DNA from: Mycobacteriales bacterium
GTDB lineage: Bacteria; Actinomycetota; Actinomycetes; Mycobacteriales; SCTD01
Direction of reading: 5' to 3'
Assembly: GCA_040902655.1 (NCBI GenBank)
Contig: JBBDWV010000016.1
Span: forward strand, 1 to 64,000
Length of the DNA: 64,000 bases
Part shown: positions 42,545 to 52,390 of the stretch, piece after piece
Layout of the letters: every line of letters begins with the position of its first letter
Numbering within the stretch: the stretch's first letter is position 1
Made by a program: the position numbers and the translations under genes
Notes under the pieces: generated by a model
What the model saw: only the letters and a program-made list of their open reading frames with translations
Databases searched by the model: none
What the model was told of the DNA's origin: nothing

Positions 42545-44565
42545 GTCAGCAACTCCGGGGTCGACCACTTCTCGCCGAGCACGTGCACGGCGAGAAAGGC
42601 GTGCACCGTCTGGTACCAGAGCTTGGCGTGCTGCGGCGTGAGCACCCAGTGGTTCTCGTTCGGGAAGTAGAGGAACCGGTGCAGCATCTTGTCCGGATCC
42701 TCCGCCCGCGCGCACAGGTCCCACCACAGCCGGAGCCCCTCGCCGATCGGCACGCGGTAGTCCTTGTCGCCGTGGATGACCAGCATCGGCGAGCTGATCG
42801 CGTCCACGTACCGGCTCGGGCTGTGCTCGCGGGACATCTCGGGGGTCATCTCGCGGGTCCAGTAGTAGGCCGCATCGGTGGTCGGCCCGAACTGCTCGAG
42901 GTCCCAGAGGCTGGCGTGCGTGACGACGGCGCGGAACCGGTCGGTGTGCCCGGCGATCCAGTTGGCCATGTAGCCGCCGAAGCTGCCACCCATCGCCGCG
43001 CTCCGCTCCGCATCGACTGCCGGGTGCTCGAGCGCCGCGTCGGTCAGCGCCATCAGGTCGGTGTACGGCGCGTCGCCCCAGCGACCCCAGCCCCGCCGGA
43101 CGAACTCCCGCCCGTAGCCGGTCGACAGCGCCGGGTCGGGCAGCAGCACGGCGTAGCCGCGGACCGCCATCAGCCACGGGTTCCAGCGCCACGACCAGCC
43201 GTTCCACGAGCCGAGCGGGCCGCCGTGCACCCACAGCAGCAGCGGGTGCGGACCGTCGCCCTCGGGCAGCACCAGCCAGGAGCGCAGGCTGGTGCCGTCC
43301 GCGGAGGTGGTCACCACCTCCTCCAGCGAACCGGCCGGGGCCGGGGCCGTCCGCGGGCCCTGCAGCAGCACGGGCAGCTGCTCGACGTCCCGGGCATCCA
43401 GCCGTACGGGAGCCGGTGCGGCGTCGACGGCGTCGCGCAGGGCGTAGACGTGCGCCCCGTCGGGCGAGACCGCCAGATCGGTGTAGTGGCCGCGGTCGCC
43501 GGTGAGCCGGGTGACCTCGCCGGTGCCCAGCTCGACCCGGAAGACGGGGCGGCCGCCGTGCTCGTCCGCAGTGACGAACAGCGCTGCGCCGTCCGGGGAC
43601 CAGCGGTACTCCGCGGCCCAACGATCCCAGTCGGGCGCCACGTCCCGCGGCGCCGCGGAGCCGTCGAGTGACAGCACGAACAACCGCTCGTCGACCGGCT
43701 CGTCGGGCGTGCTGCGACGCTCGACGAGAGCCGCGACCCACCGCCCGTCGGGCGAGACACGAGGATTGCCCCAGTCACTGGTGCCGTCGTCGACCAGCAC
43801 CCGGTGATCCCCGGTGGTCGTGTCCAGCGTGACGAGCGCGCTGCGCCGGCTGCCGTACGGCTCCGCGATGCCCCAGCTCGTGACCACAGTCCGGCCGTCC
43901 GGGGCCAGGTCGGCCTGCCCGCCGTGCAGGGCGCGCCCCGGCGCCGGCGTCAGGTCACGCCACGCGAGGCCTGCGTCCCCGGCCGGCAGCTCGGCGGCCA
44001 GCAGCCGGGTCTGGCCGACGCCGAGGTCGCGATCCCAGAAGCGGACGGGGTAGCCGGCATGCAGGACCGCATCGACCTTGTTGTCCTTGCGCGTCTTGCG
44101 GCGCTCCTCGTCGCTGGCCGTGTCCGTCGACGACGGCAGCGTGTCGGACAGGACCACGACGGTGCCGGCCTCCCGGGCCACCACCACACCGCCGATGCCA
44201 CCGGGCCGGCTACCGACCACGCGGGCCTCGCCCCGATGCGGCAGCAGCCACAGCTGGGTGGGCGTCTCGTCGTCCTCGCTGCCCTCGGGATCGGGACGGG
44301 CAGAGGTGAACAGCAGCTCTCCGTCGGGGGTGAAGACCGCCCCGCCCTCACCCTTCGCGCTGCGGGTCAGGCGCCGGGCCGGCCGGTCGCCGGTGGCGTC
44401 CACCTCCCACAGCGCGCCGGCGTAGCGGCTCCCGTCGGCCTCCAGCGTCGTCACCGTGGTGACCAGGCGCGTGCCGTCGGGGCTCAGCACCAGGCCGGAC
44501 AGGCGGGGCAGCGCGAGGTAGGTGTCGAGGTGGGCTTCGAGGTGGGTGTTGTCGTCGTGGCTCAC
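42541..44565 (-). CDS. S9 family peptidase (prolyl oligopeptidase type)
   Basis: This 674-residue protein has an N-terminal beta-propeller of about 400 residues with WD40-like repeats (SPDGTRLVTTV, TPDGELLF, APDGRTVVTSW, SPDGRWVAALV, SPDGAALFVTADE, SPDGAHVYAL). The C-terminal alpha/beta hydrolase has Ser in AAMGGSFGGYMANW, Asp in VIHGDKDYRVP and His in FPNENHW. Acylaminoacyl peptidase or dipeptidyl-aminopeptidase activity is expected. No signal peptide is seen, so it is cytoplasmic. It is co-translated with the DJ-1 gene downstream. Confidence 0.92.
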   Translation of the reverse strand: MSHDDNTHLEAHLDTYLALPRLSGLVLSPDGTRLVTTVTTLEADGSRYAGALWEVDATGDRPARRLTRSAKGEGGAVFTPDGELLFTSARPDPEGSEDDETPTQLWLLPHRGEARVVGSRPGGIGGVVVAREAGTVVVLSDTLPSSTDTASDEERRKTRKDNKVDAVLHAGYPVRFWDRDLGVGQTRLLAAELPAGDAGLAWRDLTPAPGRALHGGQADLAPDGRTVVTSWGIAEPYGSRRSALVTLDTTTGDHRVLVDDGTSDWGNPRVSPDGRWVAALVERRSTPDEPVDERLFVLSLDGSAAPRDVAPDWDRWAAEYRWSPDGAALFVTADEHGGRPVFRVELGTGEVTRLTGDRGHYTDLAVSPDGAHVYALRDAVDAAPAPVRLDARDVEQLPVLLQGPRTAPAPAGSLEEVVTTSADGTSLRSWLVLPEGDGPHPLLLWVHGGPLGSWNGWSWRWNPWLMAVRGYAVLLPDPALSTGYGREFVRRGWGRWGDAPYTDLMALTDAALEHPAVDAERSAAMGGSFGGYMANWIAGHTDRFRAVVTHASLWDLEQFGPTTDAAYYWTREMTPEMSREHSPSRYVDAISSPMLVIHGDKDYRVPIGEGLRLWWDLCARAEDPDKMLHRFLYFPNENHWVLTPQHAKLWYQTVHAFLAVHVLGEKWSTPELLT

Positions 44566-44626
44566 CCTGCGTGCCTACCGCATCCCGGCCGAAGACCTGG
44601 CGCATTCAGCTGGAACCCTGGCGGAT

Positions 44627-45034
44627 TCAGGCGAAGACCTGGCGCTCCCCCGGCATGGCGAACGGCTCGTCCAGGACCGCGTCGGCGTACGGCACCAGTA
44701 CGACGAGCGGGTCGGCCTCCGGCGCCTCCAGCTCGATGCGCACAGCGTCGCGCCGCTCACCGGTCTGCATGTCGATCTTGACGTCGCTGCAGATGGACGC
44801 GGCGGCAAGGGTGTCCCGGGTCGCCCGCAGTGCGGTCAGCAACAGCGCGGCCACGTGCTCCGCGCTCGGGTGCTCGCTGCCGGCGTCGACCGTCGGCCGG
44901 ACGATCTCACCCGCGGTCGTGACGGCGAGCGCGAAGGGATAGAACTCGCCGTCGTCGGACAGCATCTTGACGGCGGCCTGGACGGAGGCACCGAGCAGCG
45001 CGTCCAGGGGCGAGAGCGCCGGCTGGTCGCTCAT
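44627..45034 (-). CDS. Hypothetical protein upstream-coupled to lepA
   Basis: This 135-residue protein ([77 protein letters not shown]) has an alpha/beta pattern with no membrane segment and no cysteines apart from ASICSDV. I do not recognise a family. Its ATG overlaps the lepA stop by 4 bp, so it is made with LepA. Confidence 0.6.
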   Translation of the reverse strand: MSDQPALSPLDALLGASVQAAVKMLSDDGEFYPFALAVTTAGEIVRPTVDAGSEHPSAEHVAALLLTALRATRDTLAAASICSDVKIDMQTGERRDAVRIELEAPEADPLVVLVPYADAVLDEPFAMPGERQVFA

Positions 45035-46851
45035 GTCCTGGCCGTCTCCTGGCCGGTGGACAGTGCGGCGATGAACGCCTCCTGCGGGACCTCGACCCGA
45101 CCGACCATTTTCATCCGCTTCTTGCCCTCCTTCTGCTTCTCCAGCAGCTTGCGCTTACGGGTGATGTCGCCGCCGTAGCACTTGGCCAGCACGTCTTTAC
45201 GGATCGCGCGGATGTTCTCACGCGCGATGACGCGCGCGCCGATGGCTGCCTGGATCGGCACCTCGAAGTTCTGCCGCGGGATCAGTTCGCGCAGCTTGCT
45301 CGTCATGTTGGTGCCGTAGGCGTACGCCTTGTCCTTGTGCACGATCGCGCTGAAAGCATCCACCGGCTCGCCCTGCAACAGGATGTCGACCTTCACCAGG
45401 TCGGCCGCCTGCTCGCCCGCCAGCTCGTAGTCCAGCGACGCGTACCCCTTGGTGCGCGACTTCAGCTGGTCGAAGAAGTCGAAGATGATCTCGCCCATCG
45501 GCAGCGTGTAGCGCAGCTCGACGCGGTCCTCGGACAGGTAGTCCATCCCCTGCAGGACCCCGCGCCGGTTCTGGCACAGCTCCATGACCGCGCCGACGTA
45601 GTCGCTGGGCAGCAGCACCATCGCCTTGGCCACCGGCTCGCGCACCTCCGCGATCTTCCCGCCCGGCCAGTCACTCGGATTGGTGACGACCACCTCCTCG
45701 CCACTCTCGAGTCCGACCGTGTAGACGACGTTCGGTGCGGTCGAGATGAGTGCCAGGCCCGCCTCGCGTTCGAGCCGCTCCCGGACGATCTCGAGGTGCA
45801 GGAGGCCGAGGAAACCGACCCGGAAGCCGAAGCCGAGCGCCAGCGAGGTCTCCGGCTCGTAGACCAACGCCGCGTCGTTGAGCCGCAGCTTGTCCAGGGC
45901 CTCGCGCAGCGCGGGGTACTCGCTGCCGTCGAGCGGATAGAGCCCGCTGAACACCATCGGCTTGGCGTTCTGATAGCCGCCGAGCGACTCGGCGGCCGGG
46001 TTCTTCATTGTCGTGAGAGTGTCGCCCACGCGGGCCTGGCGGACGTTCTTCACGCCGGGGATGACGTAGCCGACCTCACCGGCCGACAGGAACTCCGTCG
46101 GTTTCATCTCGGGGCTGACGACGCCTACCTCGAGGATCTCGTGGGCGTTCTGCGTCGACATCATCAGGCCGCGGTCCTTGGTGGACAGCTGACCGTCGAA
46201 GACGCGCACGTAGGTGATGACACCGCGGTAGCTGTCGTAGACCGAGTCGAAGATCATCGCTCGGGCGGGGGCGTCGACGTCACCGACCGGCGCGGGGACG
46301 CCCCGCACGATGGCGTTGAGCACGTCCTCGACACCCTGGCCGGTCTTGGCGCTGATCCGCAGCACGTCCTCGGGCTCACAGCCGATGATCTTCGCGACCT
46401 CCTCGGCGTACTTCTCCGGCTGCGCCGCGGGCAAGTCGATCTTGTTGAGCACCGGGATGATGTGCAGGTCGTTCTCGAGGGCCAGGTAGAGGTTCGCGAG
46501 CGTCTGCGCCTCGATGCCCTGCGCCGCGTCGACGAGCAGCAGGGTGCCCTCGCAGGCGGCCAGCGAGCGGCTGACCTCGTAGGTGAAGTCGACGTGGCCC
46601 GGCGTGTCGATCATGTGCAGGACGTAGTCCCGGCCGTCGTCCGCCGTCCACGGCAGCCGGACGTTCTGCGCCTTGATGGTGATCCCGCGCTCACGCTCGA
46701 TGTCCATCTTGTCGAGGTACTGCGCCCGCATCTGTCGCGCGTCGACCACCCCGGTCAGCTGCAGCATCCGGTCGGCCAGCGTCGACTTGCCGTGGTCGAT
46801 GTGGGCGATGATGCAGAAGTTGCGGATCACCGCAGGGTCGGTCGTGGGCAC
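45031..46851 (-). CDS. lepA: Elongation factor 4 (LepA)
   Basis: This 606-residue translational GTPase back-translocates or rescues stalled ribosomes. G1 [15 protein letters not shown]2 with RERGITIK, G3 DTPGHVDF, G4 NKIDLP and the C-terminal LepA domain with the basic tail [31 protein letters not shown] are all present. It is divergent from rpsT with a 150-bp gap, the common lepA/rpsT arrangement. Confidence 0.98.
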   Translation of the reverse strand: MPTTDPAVIRNFCIIAHIDHGKSTLADRMLQLTGVVDARQMRAQYLDKMDIERERGITIKAQNVRLPWTADDGRDYVLHMIDTPGHVDFTYEVSRSLAACEGTLLLVDAAQGIEAQTLANLYLALENDLHIIPVLNKIDLPAAQPEKYAEEVAKIIGCEPEDVLRISAKTGQGVEDVLNAIVRGVPAPVGDVDAPARAMIFDSVYDSYRGVITYVRVFDGQLSTKDRGLMMSTQNAHEILEVGVVSPEMKPTEFLSAGEVGYVIPGVKNVRQARVGDTLTTMKNPAAESLGGYQNAKPMVFSGLYPLDGSEYPALREALDKLRLNDAALVYEPETSLALGFGFRVGFLGLLHLEIVRERLEREAGLALISTAPNVVYTVGLESGEEVVVTNPSDWPGGKIAEVREPVAKAMVLLPSDYVGAVMELCQNRRGVLQGMDYLSEDRVELRYTLPMGEIIFDFFDQLKSRTKGYASLDYELAGEQAADLVKVDILLQGEPVDAFSAIVHKDKAYAYGTNMTSKLRELIPRQNFEVPIQAAIGARVIARENIRAIRKDVLAKCYGGDITRKRKLLEKQKEGKKRMKMVGRVEVPQEAFIAALSTGQETART

Positions 46852-47001
46852 GTCCCATTGTCACCTACCGGACGCGCGTCGCCCCGGCGGTGACGCTGAG
46901 GCCGGCTGCTATCGTGGTGGGCGAACGCGTGCGACCACCGCTGGGCGCATGCCTGCGAGACAGCACTCCCCCACCCCCGATCGAACCGAGGACGACGCAG
47001 C

Positions 47002-47277
47002 GTGGCGAACATCAAGTCGCAGATCAAGCGCATCAAGACCAACGAGAAGGCGCGGCTGCGCAACAAGTCGGTCAAGTCCTCGCTCAAGACGGCGATCCGC
47101 AAGTACCGGGAGGCGGCCGCGGCCGGCGACACCGCCGCCGCGACAACCCTGATGCGCGACGCCAGCAAGGCCCTCGACAAGGCCGCCAGCAAGGGCGTCA
47201 TCCACGCCAACCAGGCTGCCAACCGCAAGTCCGCGATGGCCAAGCACACCGCGAAGCTGACCGGCGCCGCTTCCTAG
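47002..47277 (+). CDS. rpsT: 30S ribosomal protein S20
   Basis: This 91-residue basic protein has the bS20 pattern: [35 protein letters not shown] at the start and [22 protein letters not shown] near the end. S20 binds the 5' domain of 16S rRNA. It starts with GTG. Its stop overlaps by 4 bp the stop of a convergent gene, and a strong hairpin follows at 47293-47329. Confidence 0.98.
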   Translation: MANIKSQIKRIKTNEKARLRNKSVKSSLKTAIRKYREAAAAGDTAAATTLMRDASKALDKAASKGVIHANQAANRKSAMAKHTAKLTGAAS

Positions 47278-47891
47278 CTACTCGCCCGCCGCCGACGGCG
47301 CCGGCCCCATCGGGGCTCCGGCGCCGTCGGTGTTTCCGGCGCCGTCGGTGTTTCCGGCGCCGTCGCTTCCGGTGCCGTCGGTTCCGGTGCCGCCGTCGTT
47401 GCGGGGGCCGCGGGCGTTGCGCGCCCTCCCGCCGGCCTTGCGCGACTCGCCAGCTTTGCCGCCCGCCGCTTCCGGCGCAGGTCGGCCCTGCGCCGCCGAT
47501 CCGGCCGGCCCGGCTCGACGCGGCCCTGTTCGAGCAGGCCCTGCAGGGCGTCGTGTGCCTTGACGACAACGGCCACCGCGAGCGGCAGCACCAGGATGCT
47601 CCAGGCGCTGGCCAGATCCGCCAGGGACAGCAGCACACCCGCGGCGATGGCGCCTTCACCGAGCGCAGCGCGCTGCCAGCCGTTGGGCGAGATGTACCGG
47701 AGCCTCAGCAGCCGCGGGTAGAGCGGCTGCTTGACCTTGGCCGGCCGATCAGCCTTGGCCGGCCGGTCAGCCTTGGCCGTCCGACCGACCTTGGCCGGCC
47801 GGTCAGCCTTGGCCGGCCGGTCAGCCTTACCGGGCCGACCGGCGGACGCGTCCGTGCGGGGGGTCACGTCCTTCGGGCGGCGCCCCCTCAC
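47274..47891 (-). CDS. Membrane protein with Lys/Pro/Arg-rich repeats at both ends
   Basis: This 205-residue protein of no recognised family has an N-terminus of five 6-residue repeats of the KADRPA type (18-bp DNA units). A hydrophobic core of two helices ([45 protein letters not shown]) and a C-terminus with PTAPET repeats and an Arg-rich end ([12 protein letters not shown]) follow. A membrane-associated protein with charged cytoplasmic tails is the simplest reading. The GTG start overlaps the holA stop by 4 bp. Confidence 0.65.
   Translation of the reverse strand: MRGRRPKDVTPRTDASAGRPGKADRPAKADRPAKVGRTAKADRPAKADRPAKVKQPLYPRLLRLRYISPNGWQRAALGEGAIAAGVLLSLADLASAWSILVLPLAVAVVVKAHDALQGLLEQGRVEPGRPDRRRRADLRRKRRAAKLASRARPAGGRATPAAPATTAAPEPTAPEATAPETPTAPETPTAPEPRWGRRRRRRASS
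47293..47329. terminator. Strong hairpin after rpsT (inside convergent gene)
   Basis: CGACGGCGCCGG-CCCC, loop ATC, GGGG-CT-CCGGCGCCGTCG forms a 16-bp stem with a 2-base bulge, about 16 bp after the rpsT stop. It likely terminates rpsT. It also lies in the C-terminal codons of the convergent gene, so it is read on the other strand as Pro/Arg-rich sequence. Confidence 0.6.
47737..47827. repeat. 18-bp tandem repeats encoding KADRPA units
   Basis: About five copies of an 18-bp unit close to TTGGCCGGCCGGTCAGCC, with one copy changed to encode VGRTAK. It codes for the N-terminal basic repeats of the membrane protein and could vary in copy number by slippage. A second family of 18-bp units (GCGCCGTCGGTGTTTCCG) encodes the C-terminal PTAPET repeats at about 47320-47390. 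Confidence 0.75.
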
Positions 47892-48871
47892 CGACCGGCT
47901 CCGCGAGCCGCGACGACGGCCAGCAGCAACCGCTCCACGGCGTACTCCTGGTCGGCCGCCGCGCCCTTGACGTCGGCATCGGCTCCCGCGACGGCCGACA
48001 GCGCGGCGGACAGCCCCTCGGGGCGCCAGCCTCGCGCCTGGCGCTGGGTCTTCTCGACCTTCCACGGCGGCATGCCGAGCTGGCCGGCAAGTTGGTGCGC
48101 CGGCACCCGTCCGGCCGAGGCGACCACGGCCATCGACCGCAGTGTGCTGGCGAGCGCGCTGGTGACCAGCACGGGCGCCAGCCCAGTGCTCTGGCCCCAA
48201 CGGGCCAGCTCGAGCGCCCCGCCGAGATCCCCGTCGACGGCGCGATCCGCGACGGTGAAGCCGGAGGACTCGGCCCGGCCGCGGTGGTAGCGCGCGACCG
48301 CCTCGACGGTGATCGGTCCGTTGGTGTCGGCGAGCAGTTGGCCGGCCGCCGAGGCTAGCTCGCGCAAGTCGTTGCCGACGGCCTCGAGCAGGGCGGCAAC
48401 GGCCTCCTCCTCGACGCTGCGGCCGGCGGCCCGCAACTCGCGCCGCACGAAGTCCCGCCGCTCACCGAACTTGGTGATCCGCGGCGCCTCGACCCGGCGG
48501 GGCTTCAGGGCGTTCAGCGCCGTCAGCAGCGCCTTGCCCTTGGCGCCCCCGGCGTGCACCAGGACCACGTGCACGTCCTCGAGCGGGTCGGCCAGGTAGC
48601 GCTGCAGCTCGGTGGCGACCTCCTTGCCCAAGTCCTGCGCGGCGCGTACGACCAGCACCCGCCGCTCCCCGAACAGCGACGGGCTGAGCAGGTCGTCGAG
48701 GTCGCCGCGCTGCACCTCGCCCCCGACGATGTCGCGGACGTCGGCGTCCGGATCGGCCTCCCGGGCGGCGCGGACGACGTCCGAGACGGCGCGCGCGACG
48801 AGTAGCTCCTCGTCACCCACCACGAGGGTCAGGGGTATGAGAACGTCGGCGGGCACGCGCCATCGTTCCAC
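47888..48871 (-). CDS. holA: DNA polymerase III subunit delta
   Basis: This 327-residue clamp-loader subunit opens the sliding clamp. Visible are the start LTLVVGDEELLVARAVSDVVRAARE, the DDLLSPSLFGERRVLVVRAAQDLGKE segment, KFGERRDFVRRELRAAGRS with the ELRELASAAGQLLAD block, and the C-terminal helical domain with a WGQSTGLAPVLVTSALASTLRSM stretch. The start is ATG at MERWRVPADV; GTG (VPADVLIP) is possible. In actinobacteria comEC precedes holA; here a small pair lies between. Confidence 0.9.
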   Translation of the reverse strand: MERWRVPADVLIPLTLVVGDEELLVARAVSDVVRAAREADPDADVRDIVGGEVQRGDLDDLLSPSLFGERRVLVVRAAQDLGKEVATELQRYLADPLEDVHVVLVHAGGAKGKALLTALNALKPRRVEAPRITKFGERRDFVRRELRAAGRSVEEEAVAALLEAVGNDLRELASAAGQLLADTNGPITVEAVARYHRGRAESSGFTVADRAVDGDLGGALELARWGQSTGLAPVLVTSALASTLRSMAVVASAGRVPAHQLAGQLGMPPWKVEKTQRQARGWRPEGLSAALSAVAGADADVKGAAADQEYAVERLLLAVVAARGAGR

Positions 48872-49232
48872 GTCGGCCGGTCGCGGGGCGGTCGAACGCG
48901 GGTGCGGCAGCTCAGCCGGGAGCTCAGCGGGAGCTGCCGCAGGGTGGGCGACGCAAGCCCCGCGGGTCGCGACGATGGGCCGGCCCGTCCGGTCGCCCGG
49001 GGCGACGCCACCGGAGGAGCTCGACGAAACCGGGCGGGTCGACGCCGTCGTCGGTCACCGGCGGGTACGGTCGGGATCGGTGGTATTGGCCGTCAACCCG
49101 GCCCGATTCCTCTGGCCGCAGCCGTGTCGATCTACCGCCTCGATGCGCCATGAGGTGATCGCCACTGCGCTCCAGGACCGGGATGTTTCCGGCAGCCGTC
49201 GCTGAGCGGACGGGGCGGCGCACATTGAGCCG
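48872..49232. other. 361-bp gap with a strong hairpin
   Basis: No convincing gene is seen between holA and the small HTH gene. A perfect 11-bp inverted repeat, TGCGGCAGCTC (48903-48913) and GAGCTGCCGCA (48931-48941) with a 17-base loop, lies 32 bp upstream of holA. It could end transcription from the upstream pair before holA. Nothing else is evident. Confidence 0.6.
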
Positions 49233-49508
49233 TCAAGCGTTGGCCTTGTCGGCGAAGCGCTGCCGGGCGGCCTGGCGGGAGACTCCGAGAGCGACAGAGA
49301 TCTGGTTCCACGACCTGCCGCGCGCCCGCGCGGACTGCACGGCTTCGCGCAGCCGCACCTCGTCGGCGCGGACGGCGTCCGAGGCGACGGCGACGTGGTG
49401 GAGGTCGTCGATGTTGTGCGCCTCGACATCGGCCGGGTCGAGGTCGTCGGCAAGCTGCTCGAACCGCTTGGCGGCACGCTCGACCTCTTCGTCTGAGTGG
49501 CGAGCCAT
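49233..49508 (-). CDS. Small HTH protein, antitoxin-like
   Basis: This 91-residue protein (MARHSDEEVERAAKRFEQLA) has a C-terminal helix-turn-helix: ARARGRSWNQISVALGVSRQAARQRFADK, the type found in small actinobacterial regulators paired with toxins. The preceding residues (DDLHHVAVASDAVRADEVRLREAVQ) form a helical linker. I prefer the second of two nearby ATGs, since GAAGGG lies 9 bases before it and directly abuts the first. It follows a toxin-like gene by about 14 bp and probably forms its antitoxin or regulator. Confidence 0.7.
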   Translation of the reverse strand: MARHSDEEVERAAKRFEQLADDLDPADVEAHNIDDLHHVAVASDAVRADEVRLREAVQSARARGRSWNQISVALGVSRQAARQRFADKANA

Positions 49509-49521
49509 AGTGTTCATCCCT

Positions 49522-49752
49522 TCATCCGAGAAACCGCCGGAACTTCGGTCGCAGTGACATCGCGTGTATGACGACCGGGTCGTCGCCGTCCAGGTCCAGA
49601 ACCCCGACCTCCAGGAGGCGGCCATCCACCGCCGGTCCGATCAGCATCGTGAGGTCTTCCTCCATGACGATTCGGCGCATGGCGTTGCGCACCGCATGCA
49701 GCGCGTCCGCTTCCGTAACGTCGTGCCGGGGCGCCGGCTCCCCGATCCGCGC
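49522..49752 (-). CDS. Toxin-like small protein with unclear 5' end
   Basis: The frame encodes ADALHAVRNAMRRIVMEEDL, then GPAVDGRLLEVGVLDLDGDD and VVIHAMSLRPKFRRFLG. The ending IHAMxLRxKF is one I know from small actinobacterial toxins paired with HTH antitoxins (DUF4258/BrnT-like groups; exact family uncertain). A TAG stop lies at the 5' edge of the open frame (49753-49755) and no ATG or GTG precedes the HAVRNAM segment except an internal GTG. So the gene may be N-terminally truncated or use an unusual start. The HTH gene follows by about 14 bp. Confidence 0.5.
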   Translation of the reverse strand, partial: ARIGEPAPRHDVTEADALHAVRNAMRRIVMEEDLTMLIGPAVDGRLLEVGVLDLDGDDPVVIHAMSLRPKFRRFLG

Positions 49753-49950
49753 CTAGACACGGTGCCTTGTTCACCCGTAGTCCGTCAAGAAGGCTTGTCT
49801 GTCCGCTCTCGGCCGCCCCGGTCACCTTCCGCGGCTTCCGCGACGTCCCGCAGGAACGCGGTGAGGACGTCGCGGCGGAGGCGCTCGTGGGTCGAGGCGG
49901 TCGAGGGGCGGCTCGCCGCGTGCGGCGGTCCTGACGCCACCGCCGGGCGC

Positions 49951-52323
49951 TCAGCCGCCGCGTGGCACGACCACGAGCCGGCCGTCCCGGTGGGCCAGTG
50001 CGATGTCGCCGTCGAGGTCGGTACGGAAGGAGCGGGCGCCGCGCTCGACCAGCCGGTCCAGCACGTCTGCGGACGGGTGCCCGTAGGTGTTGTCGGCGCC
50101 GACGGAGGTGAGGACCACCGCGGCGCCGACCGCGTCCAGGAAGGCCTGCTCCTGATGCCTGCTGCCGTGGTGCGGGACCTTCAACACGGTCGCCCGCAGG
50201 TCCAGGTTGCGACGCAGGAGGTCGCGCTGGGCCTCGGGCTCGACGTCGCCGGTGAGCAGGACGCTGCTGGGGCCCACCTCGACCCGCAGGACCAGCGAGC
50301 TGTTGTTGGGGTCGCTGTTCGTGCCGCGAAAGGCGCGGCCGGGTGCCAGCACCGTCCACCGCAGATCGGCCAGCCGGCGCTGCTCGCCCAGCGCCGGGAC
50401 CTGGAGCGGCACGTCCGCCCGCGCCGCCCAGGCGACCACCTCCGCCGCCTGCTCCTCCGGCTCCTCCAGCGGACCCAGCTGCACGACACCCACCCGGCGG
50501 CCCCGCACGATCCCCGGCAGCCCGTCGACGTGGTCGGCGTGCAGATGGGTGATCAGGACCAACGGCACCCGGCGCACGCCGAGCCGGTCGAGGCAACCGT
50601 CGACCAGCGCCGGATCGGGCCCGGCGTCGACCACGACGGCGCTGCCACCGGAGGCGTTGAGCACGACGGCGTCGCCCTGGCCGACGTCGCAGGCGACGAG
50701 GAACCAGCCCGGCGGTGGCCACGCCGGCCGAACCGCAGCCAGTCCCGCCGTCGCGACGGCGGCGCCCAGAAATGCGGCCGTCAACGCGCGGCGCAGCCGG
50801 CGTCGGGCAAGCGCCGGTAGCACCACGGCCGTCAGCGCGGCGAGCAGCAGTGCGCCGCGACCACCGTCCGGCCAAGGCACGGCCGCACCGGGGACGGACG
50901 CCCCGAGCCTGGCGACCAGGGTCAGCCAGGCGGTCGGCAGCCAGCCGACCCACGCGACGGCCTGCGCCGCCGGCAACCACACCGGCGCGAGCAGTGCGGC
51001 GGTCACCCCCGTCACGGTGGCCGGTGCCACTGCCGGGATCGCCAGCAGGTTCGCCGGCACGGACAGCAGTCCGAGCTGGGCGCTGAACGCGACCACGACC
51101 GGGCCGCAGGCCACCTGCGCGGCCGCCGGCACCGCGATGGCGTCCGCCAGCCAGCCCGGCATCCACCGGCGCAGTTGCTCGCGCCAGCGGGGCGCCAGGA
51201 CCAGCAGACCGGCCGTCGCCAGCACCGACAGCGCGAAGCCGGGCGCGGCCGCCAGTGGCGGGCTGACCAGCACCAGCAGGATCACGGCAGCGGCCAGCGC
51301 CGGCATCGCCGTCCGGCGGGTCCCGGTGACCAGCGCCAGCAGCCCGATCACACCCATGACGGAGGCCCGCAGCACGCTCGGATCCGGGCGGGCCAGCACG
51401 ACGAAGCCCGCCAGGCCCAGCAGCGCCAGCACGCCACGCAGCACCAGACCCACCCCCAGGCCCCGGGCCAGCAACAACACCGCCCCCGTCACGATCGCGA
51501 CGTTGCTGCCGGACACCGCCGTCAGGTGCGTCAGCCCGACCGTCCGGAAGTCCTCGCGCACCTGCGCGTCGAGCCGGCTGACGTCACCGACGACGAGTCC
51601 GGGCAGCAGGCCGCGCTCGCGGGCCGGCAGCGGGTCGACCGCCCGGCGCAGCCCGGCCCGCAGGTGCCCGGCGACCCGATGCACCCGGGACGGCGCCGAC
51701 AGCACGACCGGCGGACCGCGGCCGGACAGCACCGCCGCGACGTCTTCGCCCCGCTCGGCCGGCCTCAATCGGCCCTCGACCCGGACCCGCTGGCTGGGGA
51801 GCAGCGGTAGCCACGCCGGGTCCGAACTCAGCACGACCACCGGCGTCCGCAGCCGGTGCGTGCGACCGGCTGCGGTGACCAGCTCGACCCGGAGCCGCGT
51901 GACCACCAGGTCCCGGCCGCCGGCGCCCGATGTCAGCGCACGCCGTGGGTCGGCGATGAGCACCGCCTCCATCCGCACCGCCGCCTCCCGCTCACCGAGC
52001 GCGTGCAGCGGACCACCCGTCCGCGCGCCCGTGTGCAGCCCGGTGACCACGGCCGAGGCGGCGGTGCAGCCGCAGACGGCGGCGGCGACGAGCACCCGAC
52101 CACCGCGCCGGCTGAGCAGGAGCGCCCCGGCGACCGCAGCGAGCGCCGCCCCGAGCGTGAGCAGCCAGGTGTCCGGTACCAGCCGGCCCTGCCAGGCGAC
52201 GAGCCAGACCCCCAGCGCCGACGGGACCAACCGGAGGTCGAGGGGCCCGCCCGAGCCGGGAGGCATCGTCGCGAGAGCTCCGCCGCCGGGGGCATCGCGC
52301 TGCGCACCAGCGGCGGGTCTCAT
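49951..52323 (-). CDS. comEC: ComEC/Rec2-type DNA uptake channel
   Basis: This 790-residue membrane protein translocates single-stranded DNA into the cell in competent bacteria. An N-terminal DUF4131 region and the ComEC hydrophobic core (residues about 250-520, with VSRLDAQVREDFRTVGLTHLTAVSGSNVAIVTGAV) are followed by a C-terminal metallo-beta-lactamase domain (LVACDVGQGDAVVL, LITHLHADHVDGLPG, LLTGDVEPEAQR, LKVPHHGSRHQEQ). The frame opens far upstream, but MRPAAGAQ fits family length best. No comEA gene is seen beside it. Natural competence is unproven in most actinobacteria, so the role is tentative. Confidence 0.9.
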   Translation of the reverse strand: MRPAAGAQRDAPGGGALATMPPGSGGPLDLRLVPSALGVWLVAWQGRLVPDTWLLTLGAALAAVAGALLLSRRGGRVLVAAAVCGCTAASAVVTGLHTGARTGGPLHALGEREAAVRMEAVLIADPRRALTSGAGGRDLVVTRLRVELVTAAGRTHRLRTPVVVLSSDPAWLPLLPSQRVRVEGRLRPAERGEDVAAVLSGRGPPVVLSAPSRVHRVAGHLRAGLRRAVDPLPARERGLLPGLVVGDVSRLDAQVREDFRTVGLTHLTAVSGSNVAIVTGAVLLLARGLGVGLVLRGVLALLGLAGFVVLARPDPSVLRASVMGVIGLLALVTGTRRTAMPALAAAVILLVLVSPPLAAAPGFALSVLATAGLLVLAPRWREQLRRWMPGWLADAIAVPAAAQVACGPVVVAFSAQLGLLSVPANLLAIPAVAPATVTGVTAALLAPVWLPAAQAVAWVGWLPTAWLTLVARLGASVPGAAVPWPDGGRGALLLAALTAVVLPALARRRLRRALTAAFLGAAVATAGLAAVRPAWPPPGWFLVACDVGQGDAVVLNASGGSAVVVDAGPDPALVDGCLDRLGVRRVPLVLITHLHADHVDGLPGIVRGRRVGVVQLGPLEEPEEQAAEVVAWAARADVPLQVPALGEQRRLADLRWTVLAPGRAFRGTNSDPNNSSLVLRVEVGPSSVLLTGDVEPEAQRDLLRRNLDLRATVLKVPHHGSRHQEQAFLDAVGAAVVLTSVGADNTYGHPSADVLDRLVERGARSFRTDLDGDIALAHRDGRLVVVPRGG

Positions 52324-52390
52324 CCGCCGGACGCTAGGTAGCCGTCCGGGGAACCTCGGTGCGCCGGCAGGTGGCTGTGGATGCAGGTCC

